Source: Gnetum montanum
Lineage: Eukaryota; Streptophyta; Gnetopsida; Gnetales; Gnetaceae
Reading direction: 5' to 3'
Assembly: GCA_015680685.1 (NCBI GenBank)
Contig: MNCI01033650.1
Location: 417,168 to 463,549 of the forward strand
DNA: 46,382 nucleotides
Below, one piece after another: positions 1 to 10,392 of this stretch. The notes below the pieces were generated by a model. It saw nothing but the letters and a program-made list of their open reading frames with translations, searched no databases and had not been told where the DNA came from. The number at the start of each line of letters is the position of its first letter. Position 1 is the stretch's first letter. The position numbers and the translations under genes were made by a program.

Positions 1-625
1 ATTTTTCATAATTTTCTTTCCCTTATTACCATCACATAGCCTTTTTCTCTACCATCTGAGGTTCTTATTGATAAATAACACACCATCATAATTTTCATGC
101 CTTCAGAACTAGTTGAATTACCCTGGAACCCTTTAGTCCATATGTCCTTAGTTTACATCGATTAATTTCAAAAGAAATATTAAAAATTCAGTACATTCTC
201 TACGACTTACGATTGCGCGTCCCTTGCTTTTATATCCACAACTCGCTTGCTGGTACTCTGATTTTCATTCCGTTTGAACCTACTTGACCCTGGAGTGTCA
301 GCTTAGTCATGGGGGAGGGGGCACATGCTGAATAGTGCATAAATTTTTTGAAATTCCTCATCACCCAAAGGACATTATTAAGGGTAATTAGTTCTAAAAT
401 TAAGAGTAGAATGTGTCAAACACAATTTCATCCCCTTAGCTATACCAGAAAATTAAATTGGGAAACCACCTAAGCAAAGAGGACTCAACACTATAACCTT
501 TCGAGGACATGTTCTTCCAATAATTAACATCACACGGAAATAAAGTAAATCTATTAAGGCAAGCAGTAAGGTATAACCTAACTTTGGTAACAACCTTACT
601 GATAATTGGTCCTGTGTGATTGCAG
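1..625. other. Non-coding lead-in, probably the tail of a plus-strand element
   Basis: No ORF of note. The stretch ends at an accessory ORF that belongs to the plus-strand element whose 3' LTR starts at 1375, so it is probably the end of that element's pol or its post-pol spacer. A purine run at 302-321 resembles the tract that follows the integrase in element C (minus strand, about 22,510-22,530). No integrase motif could be read here. Confidence 0.4.
302..321 (+). other. Polypurine-tract-like run after pol
   Basis: The stretch reads CTTAGTCATGGGGGAGGGG. Nearly the same words (CTTAGTCATGGGGAAG) follow the integrase of element C on the minus strand near 22,520, and a similar GTCATGGGGG lies directly before the LTR at 1375. 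An internal purine tract between pol and an accessory ORF is the likely reading. Confidence 0.4.
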
Positions 626-1202
626 ATGGCCCTGAAACGTGGACAACAGGAAGGTCCTGCTCAAGGTGCGATCAAATGATCTCGGAGAGGTGGAAGACAT
701 GATCCTACTAGACAACATGCAGAATAGGAGGAACAATCATTCAGCATTCATCAAGAAGATCCTCCTATCGTACGGTCTGGGTAAGCAGAAGCAGGAGATA
801 CCCTCTTTGGAAGTGGTGCCTAGTACTTAGGGGAAATGTACCAATTTTGGCACAACAAAGAAGAAGGCACCATGGTTAACATTTGTGGTGTAACTATTGA
901 TTTCTCTGTTCAAGTAATTTCGGAAGTATTAAACCTTCCGAATACAGGGCCAAAGGTTGTTCAGAACCGAGCAACTTAATAAACTATTGACAGAGAATAA
1001 AAGAGTGGAAAAAGAAGAAAAGAAGGCTGACTGGGCTGACTCTATGGCACAAGTGCAAACTTACACATACGCCAAGGCACTCAAGGCCTTCCAAGAGGAG
1101 AAACTCTAGGCCATACTTCAATGCTATCAAATCCCAAGACCTGGAGTGCAAGAAAAGGGAAAGACACCTACGGAGGAGTCACCGCCACTAGGAACTACAT
1201 GA
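626..1202 (+). pseudogene. Accessory post-pol retrotransposon ORF, decayed short version
   Basis: Reading from ATG 626 gives a product beginning MALKRGQQEGPAQG, with internal stops that mostly look like C-to-T changes. About 65 codons in lies a segment of the form G-x-MYQFW-x-NK, a GVTIDFS motif, then a V-x-x-IS-x-VLNLPNT stretch. This resembles a domain found in plant transposon-associated proteins of unknown function. A frame change near 983 leads into a charged Lys/Glu-rich tail ending at 1202. It sits between the probable end of pol and the polypurine tract before the 3' LTR, the place where Athila-type elements carry an env-like or extra ORF. A much longer relative lies on the minus strand at 14,253-17,187 with the same N-terminus and motif order. 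Function is unknown, and the copy is not translatable as it stands. Confidence 0.6.
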
Positions 1203-1362
1203 GTTTCAGATTTTTGTAAATATTCTATGTGTTGTGTCTTTGTTTTTTTTTATTCCCATACTGCAGCATCATCCCATTTTTCCATCTAATAATCTCATAC
1301 CTATCCACTGTGTAATCAATGTAGCTTGTTCTCACTTTAACTCGAGGACGAGTTTTCATTCA

Positions 1363-1374
1363 GTCATGGGGGTA
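1363..1374 (+). other. Polypurine tract of plus-strand element
   Basis: GTCATGGGGGTA abuts the TG that starts the LTR at 1375. It follows a CTCGAGGACGAG stretch that is also recognisable, decayed, before the minus-strand LTR at 14,172. This identifies 1375-2424 as a 3' LTR of an element that extends left of the window. Confidence 0.7.
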
Positions 1375-1435
1375 TGATGAGACATGAAATTGCTCATATT
1401 GCTGGCAGTCACGTTAAGGCACCCACGTTATATCA

Positions 1436-1506
1436 TGGGTCGCGATATCTCATGGGCCGCGATATCGCATACGCGATATCTCATGGGTCGCGTATGCGAT
1501 ATCGCA
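1436..1506. promoter_or_regulatory. Cluster of GCGATATCGC-type palindromes upstream of TATA
   Basis: Four or five overlapping copies of CGCGATATC / GCGATATCGC alternate with CATGGG and GCGTATGCG words in about 70 bp, ending 15 bp before the TATA box. The copy at 45,097-45,160 keeps the same arrangement with different spacing, and decayed versions lie upstream of the minus-strand TATA boxes near 10,270 and 11,875. Position and recurrence suggest an LTR promoter element; this is an inference. Confidence 0.5.
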
Positions 1507-1521
1507 GTCAGCCGCAATTTC

Positions 1522-1529
1522 TATAAATA
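1522..1529 (+). promoter_or_regulatory. LTR TATA box
   Basis: TATAAATA within CTATAAATAAG, about 150 bp into the LTR. The equivalent site in the other type-1 LTR is at 45,175-45,182. Confidence 0.7.
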
Positions 1530-1698
1530 AGAGGCGGCTCTCCCTCATTTGACATCCTAGTTTTAGAGTAGCAAAGCTCTGGCAGTTTGATCCCTCTAGA
1601 GTTAGATTTTTTTTCCCGTGTCTGCCCGCAGTGTGGTGAATGTAATTGTACGGTGTCTTTATTCGAGTGTGCCGTACTTGGACACGCACATGACCGGC

Positions 1699-1704
1699 AA
1701 TAAA
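1699..1704 (+). terminator. LTR polyadenylation signal
   Basis: AATAAA in the context CCGGCAATAAAGAT, one of the best conserved words across the related LTRs (also 45,351 on plus; 7720 and 10,091 on minus). Expected to end transcripts in the R region. Confidence 0.55.
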
Positions 1705-1932
1705 GATCGAGATTACTTCATCATTGCAGCATTCACTTAGTTTATTTTATTGTTATTTATTTAATGTTATTTATTGCTTTCATAGCGCGGTGTGAGTACA
1801 ACTTAGCTACGAGCATCTACGGGTGTGTACGGCTAGTTAAGGAATCGGTTACTCATCGCGATTAGTCTCTCACCCTTAAACTCCTAGAAGCGGAACGAGT
1901 ACGACTTGATTACGAGCATTTAAGTGTGACTA

Positions 1933-2100
1933 CTTGGTAGCCCAGTGGCGTATCTAGGATCTACGCTTGGTAACCTAGTGGCGTATCCAGAATCTACGCT
2001 TGGTAACCCAGTGGCGTATTTGGGATCTGTGCTTGGTAATACCAGTGGCATACCTCAGAGCTATGCTTGGTAGTCCCAGTGGTAGTCGTGCACGAGGTCC
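1933..2100 (+). repeat. 33-bp tandem repeat in LTR, five units
   Basis: Units start at 1933, 1966, 1999, 2032 and 2066, each beginning CTTGGTA. The first three are 33 bp, the fourth 34 bp, and the fifth diverges halfway. The LTR at 45,074 has one unit fewer (45,507-45,641). Decayed traces (GGTTACCAA on plus) survive in the minus-strand LTRs. Confidence 0.85.
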
Positions 2101-2424
2101 AAGATGTATACGGTTGATCAATGAAACAATTGCTCGTCGCACTTAGGCTAGATTAGATTTTCTTACCCTTTTCCTCCTAGTTTAGTTTAGTTAATATTAT
2201 TTTCCACTGCCATCAGGAGTAGCATTAGGTTAGAACACATCATACACCTCATCTAGGCTAAACCATATGTGACATATGCAAAACTAGTCTAGGTGGGAAG
2301 ACAGCGAACTGCAACCTAAGGCTAACTATCTAGGTGCCACAACTAGTCCATCTGCGGAGTTCGACCGGATTGCGCGTGCGACGCTCGTTTCGTATGGTTG
2401 AGTGTAGGGGTACCTCGCCACTCA

Positions 2425-4440
2425 TTAGTTGGTATGGTTAGTTAGGAGAAATGGTTAAGTTCTTTGGCTCAAATTTAATTAGTTATTTATGATATTCTTA
2501 TTGTATTCTTATACTTACCATTTATATTGTCTTCCGAGCATTAGGAGATTTTGGCTCAATTATCTTGATGTACATGCAATAGATATCCCACAACTAAGTT
2601 GAGTACTTCGAGATCAATATGATTCAAGAATTTTGCAAATCGAAGTTGCAGTGAGGAAGTTATGGCATTGGAAGTTTGCTTGCCAGAGCTAAGAAAAACA
2701 ACAAAACTCCTCTTACTTTGAAATAGCAGAATGAAAAATTTTCTAACTCCCACGCATATGTATACTATTTTTATATGTGCAACATCATAGTTGCAATGTC
2801 GTAGGGCATACAACATCATAGTTATGACATTACCTTGATAAATTTTTGGATTTTTGAGGGATTTTCATGAAAAAAAAATTGTGTCAATTGGGTGATTTAG
2901 AAGACATAGAGACTATCTAAAGGACTATGAATCATAGATGATGCTTGAAATTAAAGAATTTGGCATTTGAAAGTCATAAGGAAGGAATCTCGGGCAATGA
3001 AAGTTTATTGGTGGATATGAGAAGGATTTAAGATTCTTAATAGATGGAAAAATTATAAAGCTTTATGGGAAGTGATCATGAAGTTTTAAAGTGTTTAGGA
3101 GGCATAAGATGATGTAGACTTGCTCATCAGGTAGGAGGTATAAGAGTTATACAAGTGGATCCTTCCCAAATTAGGCTTTAGACCTTAGTGCCCTTGTATA
3201 ACCATGCCTAAAAGTGTCTAAGGTACTTAAGGAGTTGAATGTAAGACATACCTGTCTAGCAAAACACACATGCTGATATCCCCAAATTGGGAAAATAACA
3301 CTATATTATATAAAATCATAAAGCTATGATTAAATATCCTGATGAATTGAAATGGAATATAGAAAGGATTACAAAAATTAGGATGTGAGGTATCTTACCA
3401 TAGACATAATCAATCCTTATGTGTGATGTGTGGTTAAAGTAATCATTAGCCTTTCTGTCCAATATTTAAACCAAGTCCATACTATGTTCCAGTGACATTG
3501 CATTGTATCTTTCTCAAGACTAATAACCATAAGACTACCATTGTTGTAAGGAGTATTACCACTTGGTAATGTAGTTTAAGGAAGGAGTTTATTAATAGCA
3601 CACTTTTTATTTTTAGATTTATGAGAAGATGCCTACATTTAGGCATGGGTAACATGCCTTTCCAATGATACCCCTAGAAATTTTATGTTATACTTTTATT
3701 TATTTTTACTATGTCAACCTTGTTAGAGGACTACCTTCATGCATGTGTAACATGTCTTTCTAGTGAGGTAACGCTTATTGTAATCTTACTTCCATTTTTC
3801 ATTACAACTCAAGAAAATAATACATCCTTAATTAACATGATAAAACTGATAATAGTAGGCCTAGAGAATCCACAAGTTCCCTTGATGTCATACCCTTTTC
3901 ATTCCCACTTGATTCTTCACTTTTCTATTTAGGCATAATGATCACAAGTTTAATTTATTGTTTTATTGTGAAAAGAATACCATTATGGCCATGGTAAGAA
4001 CCTCTTATTGTTGGAAATAAGTGAATGGATGATGTGGTCTAACTATATGTGTAATCAGACTTTCATGATTTGACAATATAGGGAAATCTTCACCTTATTG
4101 GGACTACACCTTACTTTATTCCTTGCACTTTGTTGGAAAGATTAACAAAAATATGTACAAAATGGATAACAAAAATCATAAAAAATTGGTAAAGTAAAGG
4201 AAGAATTTGAAAAATATTAAAGAATGTTAAATGTTTAAGAAATGAAAAGTATAAAAGAATGAAAAGATACCAAAGAATAGGAAAAGGTATTAAGAAAAGG
4301 AAAAATATTTAGTTTGGTGCCTAAGGATCATAGAGGACACCCCCACAACTATCATCCGAAATTGTCAACCAAAAGATTGAATGAGTATAAGATGGTTTAG
4401 TGAGATAGATGGTGTTCATAGAGGAATTAGGATTTTCATA
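2425..4440 (-). mobile_element. 3' LTR / 3' non-coding region (type 2) of element A
   Basis: No coding sequence. It lies downstream (minus sense) of the element A integrase and has a TATA box near 2770. A block at about 3150-3600 (ending near AGTGACATTGCATTGTATC) recurs in the same orientation at 12,240-12,660 and 21,320-21,760. An A-rich plus-strand stretch at 4140-4320 corresponds to one at 22,330-22,470 in element C. These shared landmarks place it as the U3-rich 3' end of an Athila-like element. Exact ends are not resolved; the left side abuts the type-1 LTR. Confidence 0.5.
2766..2775 (-). promoter_or_regulatory. TATA box of type-2 LTR
   Basis: Minus-strand TATAAAAATA. It is preceded by degenerate ATGATGTTG / ACGACATTG words that could be remains of the palindrome cluster seen in type-1 LTRs. 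Confidence 0.4.
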
Positions 4441-5510
4441 ATACGATTTGACTTTTTGAATATTGAATTAAACAAGTTTGTCTAGGCAAGTTGGGTGGTA
4501 AATTTGCATAGCCCCTAAAGGATATGTGGCATGGACAATGTAAGGTCCTTTCCATAAGGTTTGGAACTTAGCCTTTTGTGGTACATGATTGGGATTGTAA
4601 TATAAGACCTTATCATTGGGTTTGATTGATACTTGTCTAATACATGCATCATGCTTATGGTTAGACTACCTTCTATGTATTTATTTGATCATTACGGCTA
4701 CAAGTCGATTCTCCTCTAAAAGGTTAAGGTTCATAAGACATTTTTTCTATGTTGGGCTCATGTCTAGATTAAGTTGGTTGGTAGTAGCTAACATTTGTAG
4801 CTATGCTTGGATTAGCAACGTAGGCAATTTTTCGTAGACTAGCTCATAGGAAAAATATCCTATGGGAAGTTTCCAGGTTGTCTTATAGGCCCATAGAGCA
4901 TCATTTAGTTTAGTGCTCCAATCTTTTCTAGATTGACTAACAGTTCTAGTTAATATTTGTGTAATCCCTCAGTTAGTCACTTCAACTTGACCATTTTCTT
5001 GGAGGTGATATGGAGTAGTCAACTTATGGTTTGCCCTAAGTTATTGCATGAGCCTCTTAAATGTAGTGCCTGTGAAATGTGTTCCATTATTTGAGATGAG
5101 CATTCGTGGTACTTTAAATCTATTTACCACATGTTGGAAAAATTTAGTAGCTATTTTTGCTGTGAAATCCTTAACTGTAACTACTTCTACCCATTTGGTG
5201 CAATAATCTACTGTCATAATAATGTATGCTTTCCCATTTGACATTGGTGTGATGGATCCCATGAAATCAATTCCCCAAATATTAAAGGGTTCCAATGGTT
5301 GTATCCATTGACGTGGCCCTTCATTCCTAGTCATTATTGCTCTATCATGTTGACATTTCTCATAAGACTAGGTAAAGTTATGTGCATCCCAAAATATGGT
5401 AGGCCAAAAGTAGCTTGCCATCATTAGCTTAAGTGTTATTCTACGCTTTGCATAGTGACCACCACATGGTCCTTCATGTGCATCTTGTAAAACTCTTTAT
5501 TGGTGCTCTT
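4441..5510 (-). pseudogene. Integrase of Athila-like element A, decayed
   Basis: Minus strand. From about 5510 to 5340 lies the His/Cys zinc-binding region (HEGPCGGHY-like words). At 5334-5041 lies the catalytic core with WGIDFMGS (first Asp) and SNNGTHF, where the second catalytic Asp has become Asn. From about 5040 to 4470, frame-broken, are the end of the core and the C-terminal domain with a KGPYIV-type motif. Integrase inserts retrotransposon cDNA into chromosomes; this copy is inactive because of stops, shifts and the lost Asp. It follows the RNase H at 5511-6145 and precedes the 3' non-coding region, the normal gypsy order. Confidence 0.8.
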
Positions 5511-6145
5511 TTGGAACACACCATCTCATGAGTTCATCAGCACAGATCTTGTAGAGATTTTGTTTATTTTCATATACCACTTTACTTTATGGAGGAATTG
5601 TTCCTTCTGTTTCCTATTCCACTCAACAGGGAATGCTTGTGTAAGAAGATAATTCATGTAATCAGTGATCCATGACTTTTCTGTCAAGTTAATAACCATT
5701 GTCATTTTCATAAATAAGTTTTCATTAGGGCATTGGTTTGATAACATATCTTTTGGTTGTAGTGATTCCCATCTCAGCCTTAACAACTGATTCACTGCAA
5801 CAATTTTTGTTCCCTTCTTGTCAATCATTGTGGTGTCAAAATATTGTAAAATTACAAGCCACTTGATCATCCTAGGGCTCACTACTATTTTATTCATCAG
5901 AAATCTAATTGTACTATGATCCATGTGGACCTATATAGGATATCTAAGCACATAATGCCTGAATTTTTCTAGCACATACACCATGGCCATAAGCTCTTTT
6001 TTCAGTAGTGGTGTAATTAAGTTGTGCTTTAGTGATGCTTATACTGGCACAATGTATGTAATATGGCCTCTTTTGATCATCCAACTACATTAACACTGCA
6101 CCTAGCGCATAGTTTGAAGCATTGATCATTATGTGGAAGGGCTAA
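5511..6145 (-). pseudogene. RNase H of element A, decayed
   Basis: Minus strand. The region reads through an ASNYALGAVL segment near 6130-6100, a YTTTEKELMAMVY segment, and DHSTIRFLMNK near 5920, ending in an IDKKGT segment near 5820. These are hallmarks of the gypsy RNase H domain that degrades RNA in RNA/DNA hybrids. Two or three stops interrupt it. Upstream it is joined directly to gag-derived sequence at about 6140, so protease and all of reverse transcriptase are missing. The motif set and the partner integrase point to the Athila lineage. Confidence 0.75.
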
Positions 6146-7300
6146 TTTTTGTGATGGTAGCTCCCCTTGCATAGCTAATGGTAACACTAGTGCTAAATAA
6201 TTGTAAGATTGATTTGATGAATCAACTATTAGTTGATGTGCATAGAGATTAGGATCCATCCTTGTAATGGTAGGTCTGTAATACTCAAGGCAATAATAAT
6301 GAGAAGAAGTATGAATTGAACCATTCCCTAGAGAGCTTGGATGTTGTACATAATATCCATAAGGATATGGTTGCCTATGGATATTATTTCCTTGGCGGTG
6401 GCATTGCCCATGCTTATGGCTATTGACATTACAACTAGTTTTGCTCTTGTGGTTGAGGGGTAGGCTTTTCTTGGGTAGTAGGTTAACTAAAAATATTGTA
6501 TGAGATTACCTTGAGGATAAGGTAACCATCTTGGTATTTTCTTTTTAACGAATTTCAGATTGAGTGCGTATGCCTTGGACTCTTGTAAATGGGCCATAAT
6601 AGGGCAACATCCCTTAGGATATTCATACTAGCACACCTTGCATCCTTTCTCTTCTTTTGAACTAGAGTTAGTAGACTCCTCAATTGTAGCAACTTTTCCT
6701 TTCTGCTTATATCTTTCTTGTTCATGATCTCTTCTCTTTTTCTTATCTCTTCCTTTGTTGAATGCTTGTTTAGTCCTTTATCTTACTATCTTAAGAGTTG
6801 TAGTGAACTTTTCATCCATTGAGTCCCACATCTTCTCTACCTTTGTTGCTATATCATTAATAGATTTCTAAATTGGTAGAGTTTTATTTTGAATCACATC
6901 TTTCAAGGTTTCTTCTTCTTGCTTGTTGCACATCTGAGCATCTCATTTTTTGATTGACAGATCTCAGTTATATTCTTCAGCCAATTCTCTCTTCTTTAAC
7001 TCTTCTTCCTCTTTTGTAACTTTGTCTATTAACCTTTGAATCTAATGAGCAATCATCTCTAATAGTCTTCCATGAGCATAGACCCCAAGGGTTTCTCTAG
7101 TTTTATTCCTTAATCCATCAACAATATGTCTAAGTTGATCCTTTTGTGAAAATCCATGATGATGAGAGGTAAGTAGATCCCAACCATACGAATCACAAGC
7201 ATTATGCATGATTTGGTTAAATTCCAAGGACTTCTAGGTTTCTACATACATTGGTCTAGGAGTTGAATCAACTATTGTAATTTTTTGTCTTTCCAGTTAC
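6146..7300 (-). pseudogene. Partial gag of element A with zinc-knuckle-like motif
   Basis: Minus strand. At 7227-7042 an open stretch contains GFSQKDQLRHIVDGL and TRETLG, matching the C-terminal half of the gypsy gag domain. A Lys/Glu-rich segment follows. At about 6645-6602 lies CKVC then YEYPKGCCP, a CCHC-like knuckle interrupted by a TAG. The next 150 codons are Pro/Tyr-rich. The knuckle and its flank match the gag fragment at 45,893-46,382 on the plus strand (PKG-x-CPI-x-x-HL). The N-terminal half of gag is absent: at about 7300 the reading meets LTR sequence. At about 6140 it passes into RNase H. Confidence 0.7.
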
Positions 7301-7309
7301 ACTTGTGAG

Positions 7310-8025
7310 TACAAGGATATGGTTAAGTATAACTGATACATATGATTTTTATCGCTTTTATCATTTTATGTTCTAAGTCACCTAAGAATAAAGAATAATG
7401 AATAAAGGTATTTAATTACTAAATTAATCTAACAACTAGCTAATACTTAACTAATCCTAACATAAGCATCCATTTCCACTTGCCATACACATCTTGAACA
7501 TGTATAGCACTACTAGGTTACCAAACATTAAGCGTTATTGAAATTACCAAGCATTACACATATGCTGGAAGTGGTTGTACTTATGTGTTTACTATTTAAT
7601 TTATCTTAATTAATTACTTTAATTACTTAAAACATTAAAAGAAATTACTTAAAATATTAAATGCTTAAAAAATAATTAATCTAGTCCAAGTGCTATAAGG
7701 TTTGATCAAAAAGTTGTTCTTTATTGCCGCACACACTGAAGTGTTCAAGTAAAAAAATGCTTAAATAAATATTTGTACACTCTTTGACTCCTACTATGGC
7801 ACTTAGATAATATTCTAACTTTCAAATGAGAAAACTACAAGATCTTCACTACAACTATGAAATCTCATGCCATAAATGCATCAATGAGTACATTTCAATG
7901 GGTCACATTTGTAGGCAAAAACAAGGTGCCCTATCAATGAGTACATGTCAATGGGTCAAACCCTACATTAATGATATCACGTTGATAGCATCTTATCGAC
8001 GTGGCCAAACCATGCCACTTCATCA
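7310..8025 (-). mobile_element. Type-1-related LTR, truncated in U5
   Basis: On the minus strand it begins TGATGAAGTGG, as the type-1 LTRs begin TGATGAGAC, and contains GCGGCAATAAAGAAC (signal at 7720-7725), TTTGGTAACCTA as a trace of the 33-bp repeat, and CTTAACCATATCC matching the U5 part of the LTR at 1375. The final 80-100 bp of U5 and any PBS are missing; the LTR runs straight into mid-gag of element A. On its upstream side it interrupts the gag of element B. Confidence 0.65.
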
Positions 8026-9373
8026 CATGGCCTAGGCATCTATGCAAAAGAGAATAGTATCTGTCCATTGCTACATCAAGGGATTCATGTGTCCCTTACT
8101 TCCATTCTTAGACTTTCTTTCTTAACTTGGACATTCTTGAGTAGGTTTGATATTTGTTGTTAAAGACTTCAAGCATGGTACTCCATCTTCTAATTGATTT
8201 TGGTTCTAATGATTTGTACCAACTCTCTACCTATTTGATGACTATCCTAGGAAACAACTTGGGCTTTTGCTAATCAATTTCAATATTTTGTAGGATGCTG
8301 GCATCACGGAATGCTTAAAGGTGGTGTTGTGGATCTGCATTATATCCTCCTTTAAATTTAGGAATTTTATTCATATCTAGTTGCTTGATGCAACTATCTC
8401 TAACGTGCCTAGTTGGAATATAGACTACTTTCTTAATATTAATCATGCTATAAGTGGCCAATAGGGGCTCTTCATGGTCATTGGATTCATACGCTTCATT
8501 TTAGTGATGTATCCTTTGGTGTTCATAATGCTCTCTCTCTCTCTTCATGCCTAATTCTATCTCTTTTGGGTTCATACTCATCCTCTTCTTCATTAGGATC
8601 CCTTCAATGATATTCATGCCTATGATGAGTCCAACGTCTTTCCTTGTTGTGATCTCTAAGTCTTCATTCCCTTCTATTAGAGTTCATTGATGATTGTGAC
8701 GAGGAAGATGAAGCAGTGGGAGAATGATGCCAACTAGTTCTCCTTTTCTGACTCTAGAATTCATGCCTTTGTGGTTTCATAGAAGGTCTAGGCCTTGATC
8801 TCTATTTATGTTTAGAGTTTTTTACCCCTCTCCTTGGTGTCCTTGCTAGATTGAATGTAATTGTACCTTGACAAGTTCTTCGAGATGAATAATAGACATT
8901 TGTGAATAGGCTTCATGATTGTGGTGGAGTTTCTCTGTTAAGAATGCATCGACATTAACTTCTTCTAGGATAATATTGAGATTGATTTTGTTCTCTTTTC
9001 TATTTTTGTGCCTTGTCTCCATAGCAGCTTCTCTTTGTACTTGTGCCTTTGTGGGTTGATACAACCTAGTTATGTATTTGGTCACATAATATCCTTCCTA
9101 TGCATGGCTTAGGTTCATCCTCATTAAGGCTACCTAAAGCATGGATGGTGCTGAATGCTCTGGAGGAAAAATGATGTTTTCTTGTAAGTCTTTCCACCTT
9201 CGTTACTCATCTTGGTAAAAGATGAATGTAAAATCAAGATAATGGGAATCGATATGAGCATATGAGATCCTTGTTTGCATAGGCACACTCCAGTCTTCAT
9301 CATCATGTGTTTTGTCATTACTCTTTTGTAGCTCTTTGGTAGGTGATAACTTTTCTTTAAGTGTTGAAGCCAT
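8026..9373 (-). pseudogene. Gag (N-terminal and core) of element B, decayed
   Basis: Minus strand. Starts at ATG 9373 (MASTLKEKLS), 123 bp downstream of the primer-binding site. A charged N-terminus with frame breaks is followed by an open stretch (9085-8846) rich in Lys, Glu and His. A Ser-rich and Arg-rich segment follows, then a core with IPKFKGGYNADP, WYKSLEP and a YYSLLHRC segment near 8050. These are landmarks of the gypsy gag capsid domain. Translation is blocked by many stops. Gag ends abruptly where the LTR at 8025 begins. The gag at 7227-7042 overlaps the last 10 residues or so in domain position, so it is from another element, not the continuation. Confidence 0.65.
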
Positions 9374-9495
9374 ATTTTGTATTTGACACTTAGCTGTGTG
9401 TGTTATTAGAATTGAATAAAGGTGTAAAGGATTAATTTTGTGGTTCTTGATACAACGAACTTTATAGGATCAACTACTCAGCAAACATTGATACA

Positions 9496-9513
9496 TCCCT
9501 AACAACGGTGCCA
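9496..9513 (-). other. Primer-binding site of element B (tRNA-Asp type, mutated)
   Basis: Minus strand TGGCACCGTTGTTAGGGA, four bases after the LTR end CCACTCA. It reads as the tRNA-Asp-type site typical of Athila and some Tat elements with several C-to-T changes. It fixes both the LTR end at 9518 and the minus orientation of element B. Confidence 0.8.
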
Positions 9514-9517
9514 ATGA

Positions 9518-10392
9518 TGAGTGGTGGTGTATCCCAACACTCTACCATACAAGTCACAAGTGTCTATGTACAACCAAATCGTAATCCATTGATAGACAAT
9601 GTAATTATGCTAGGAGTTGATGTTATGTTCATGATCATTGTCTTCCCACTTCGAGTTAGTGAAGTTTAAACATATGGTTTAAATCTTAGTGAGGCATATG
9701 ATAGGTTGATGTTATAAGGCTCTTAATGCTTCTAATGCCAAACATGGTTGAATATGAGATAAAATTCTAAGTCTAAATAACTAGGAAAACACAAATCTAT
9801 CCTAGCCTATAATGATGGATATCTGATCCTAGTCCACCATACATGCCTTGGGCTTATGTGATTGCCACTGGGATTACTACTAAGTGAATAAAGTAAGACC
9901 ACTACTGGGTTACCAACCAATCATACTTAGTGTTCAAAACTAATCATATCCATTCCTCTTAACTAGTAAACATGGAAAGTAAAGTTCTTGAAATATAAAT
10001 GATTAACTAGGAAAGAAGGAAAATTATGCTAAGTAAATAATGGAATAAAAGGATTAAGGAATGTTGTAATGATGTGAAAGACTCTCAATCTTTATTGCCA
10101 ATCATAAACTGTGCCCAAGTACAATTTACTCGAATAAAGATTTCAGTCAACTGCTTGACACCATACTATGGGCATTCACACTATTACTCAAGCTATGGAA
10201 TGAAATTGCAAGAATTTTACTAAGGGTGGAATGAAAATTATTATTTTGTGTGTGCCCATGTGTCTTATTTATAAGGCCATATAGATCTTAAGACATTGCA
10301 TCTACGATATCGTTGATACAATATTGCATTGGCTAAAAAATGGATTTTATTATACCCTCTAAAGGTGGCTCATGGTAGGGTGGTATATCTCA
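9518..10392 (-). mobile_element. 5' LTR of element B (type 1)
   Basis: The inner end is fixed by the PBS. The outer end, near 10,392, is the best TG match to the type-1 start and is approximate. Homology to the LTR at 1375 (reverse complement) is clear around the AATAAA at 10,091-10,096 (CAATCTTTATTGCC on plus), the CCAAGTAC and ACTCGAATAAAGA words, the TATA box and GTGGGAAGACA near 9650. Length about 0.87 kb against 1.05 kb for the copy at 1375. Confidence 0.75.
10264..10274 (-). promoter_or_regulatory. TATA box of element B LTR
   Basis: Minus-strand TTATAAATAAG. Upstream on the same strand are CAATATTG, CGATATCG and GCAATG words, the remains of the palindrome cluster. Confidence 0.6.

Larger units (their letters stand above)
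1375..2424 (+). mobile_element. LTR (type 1), 3' LTR of an Athila-like element
   Basis: Starts TGATGAGAC and ends CCACTCA. The start is fixed by the preceding polypurine tract and by the second copy, which starts identically at 45,074. The end is fixed by element B, where the corresponding CCACTCA is followed by a primer-binding site. Inside are a cluster of GCGATATCGC-type palindromes, a TATA box at 1522, an AATAAA at 1699 and five copies of a 33-bp repeat. Related minus-strand LTRs lie at 7310-8025, 9518-10,392 and 13,360-14,172. Confidence 0.8.

Noticed and set aside
7042-8026. One gag gene split by the LTR at 7310-8025
   Set aside because: The two gag pieces overlap in domain position by about ten residues, so they come from different elements.
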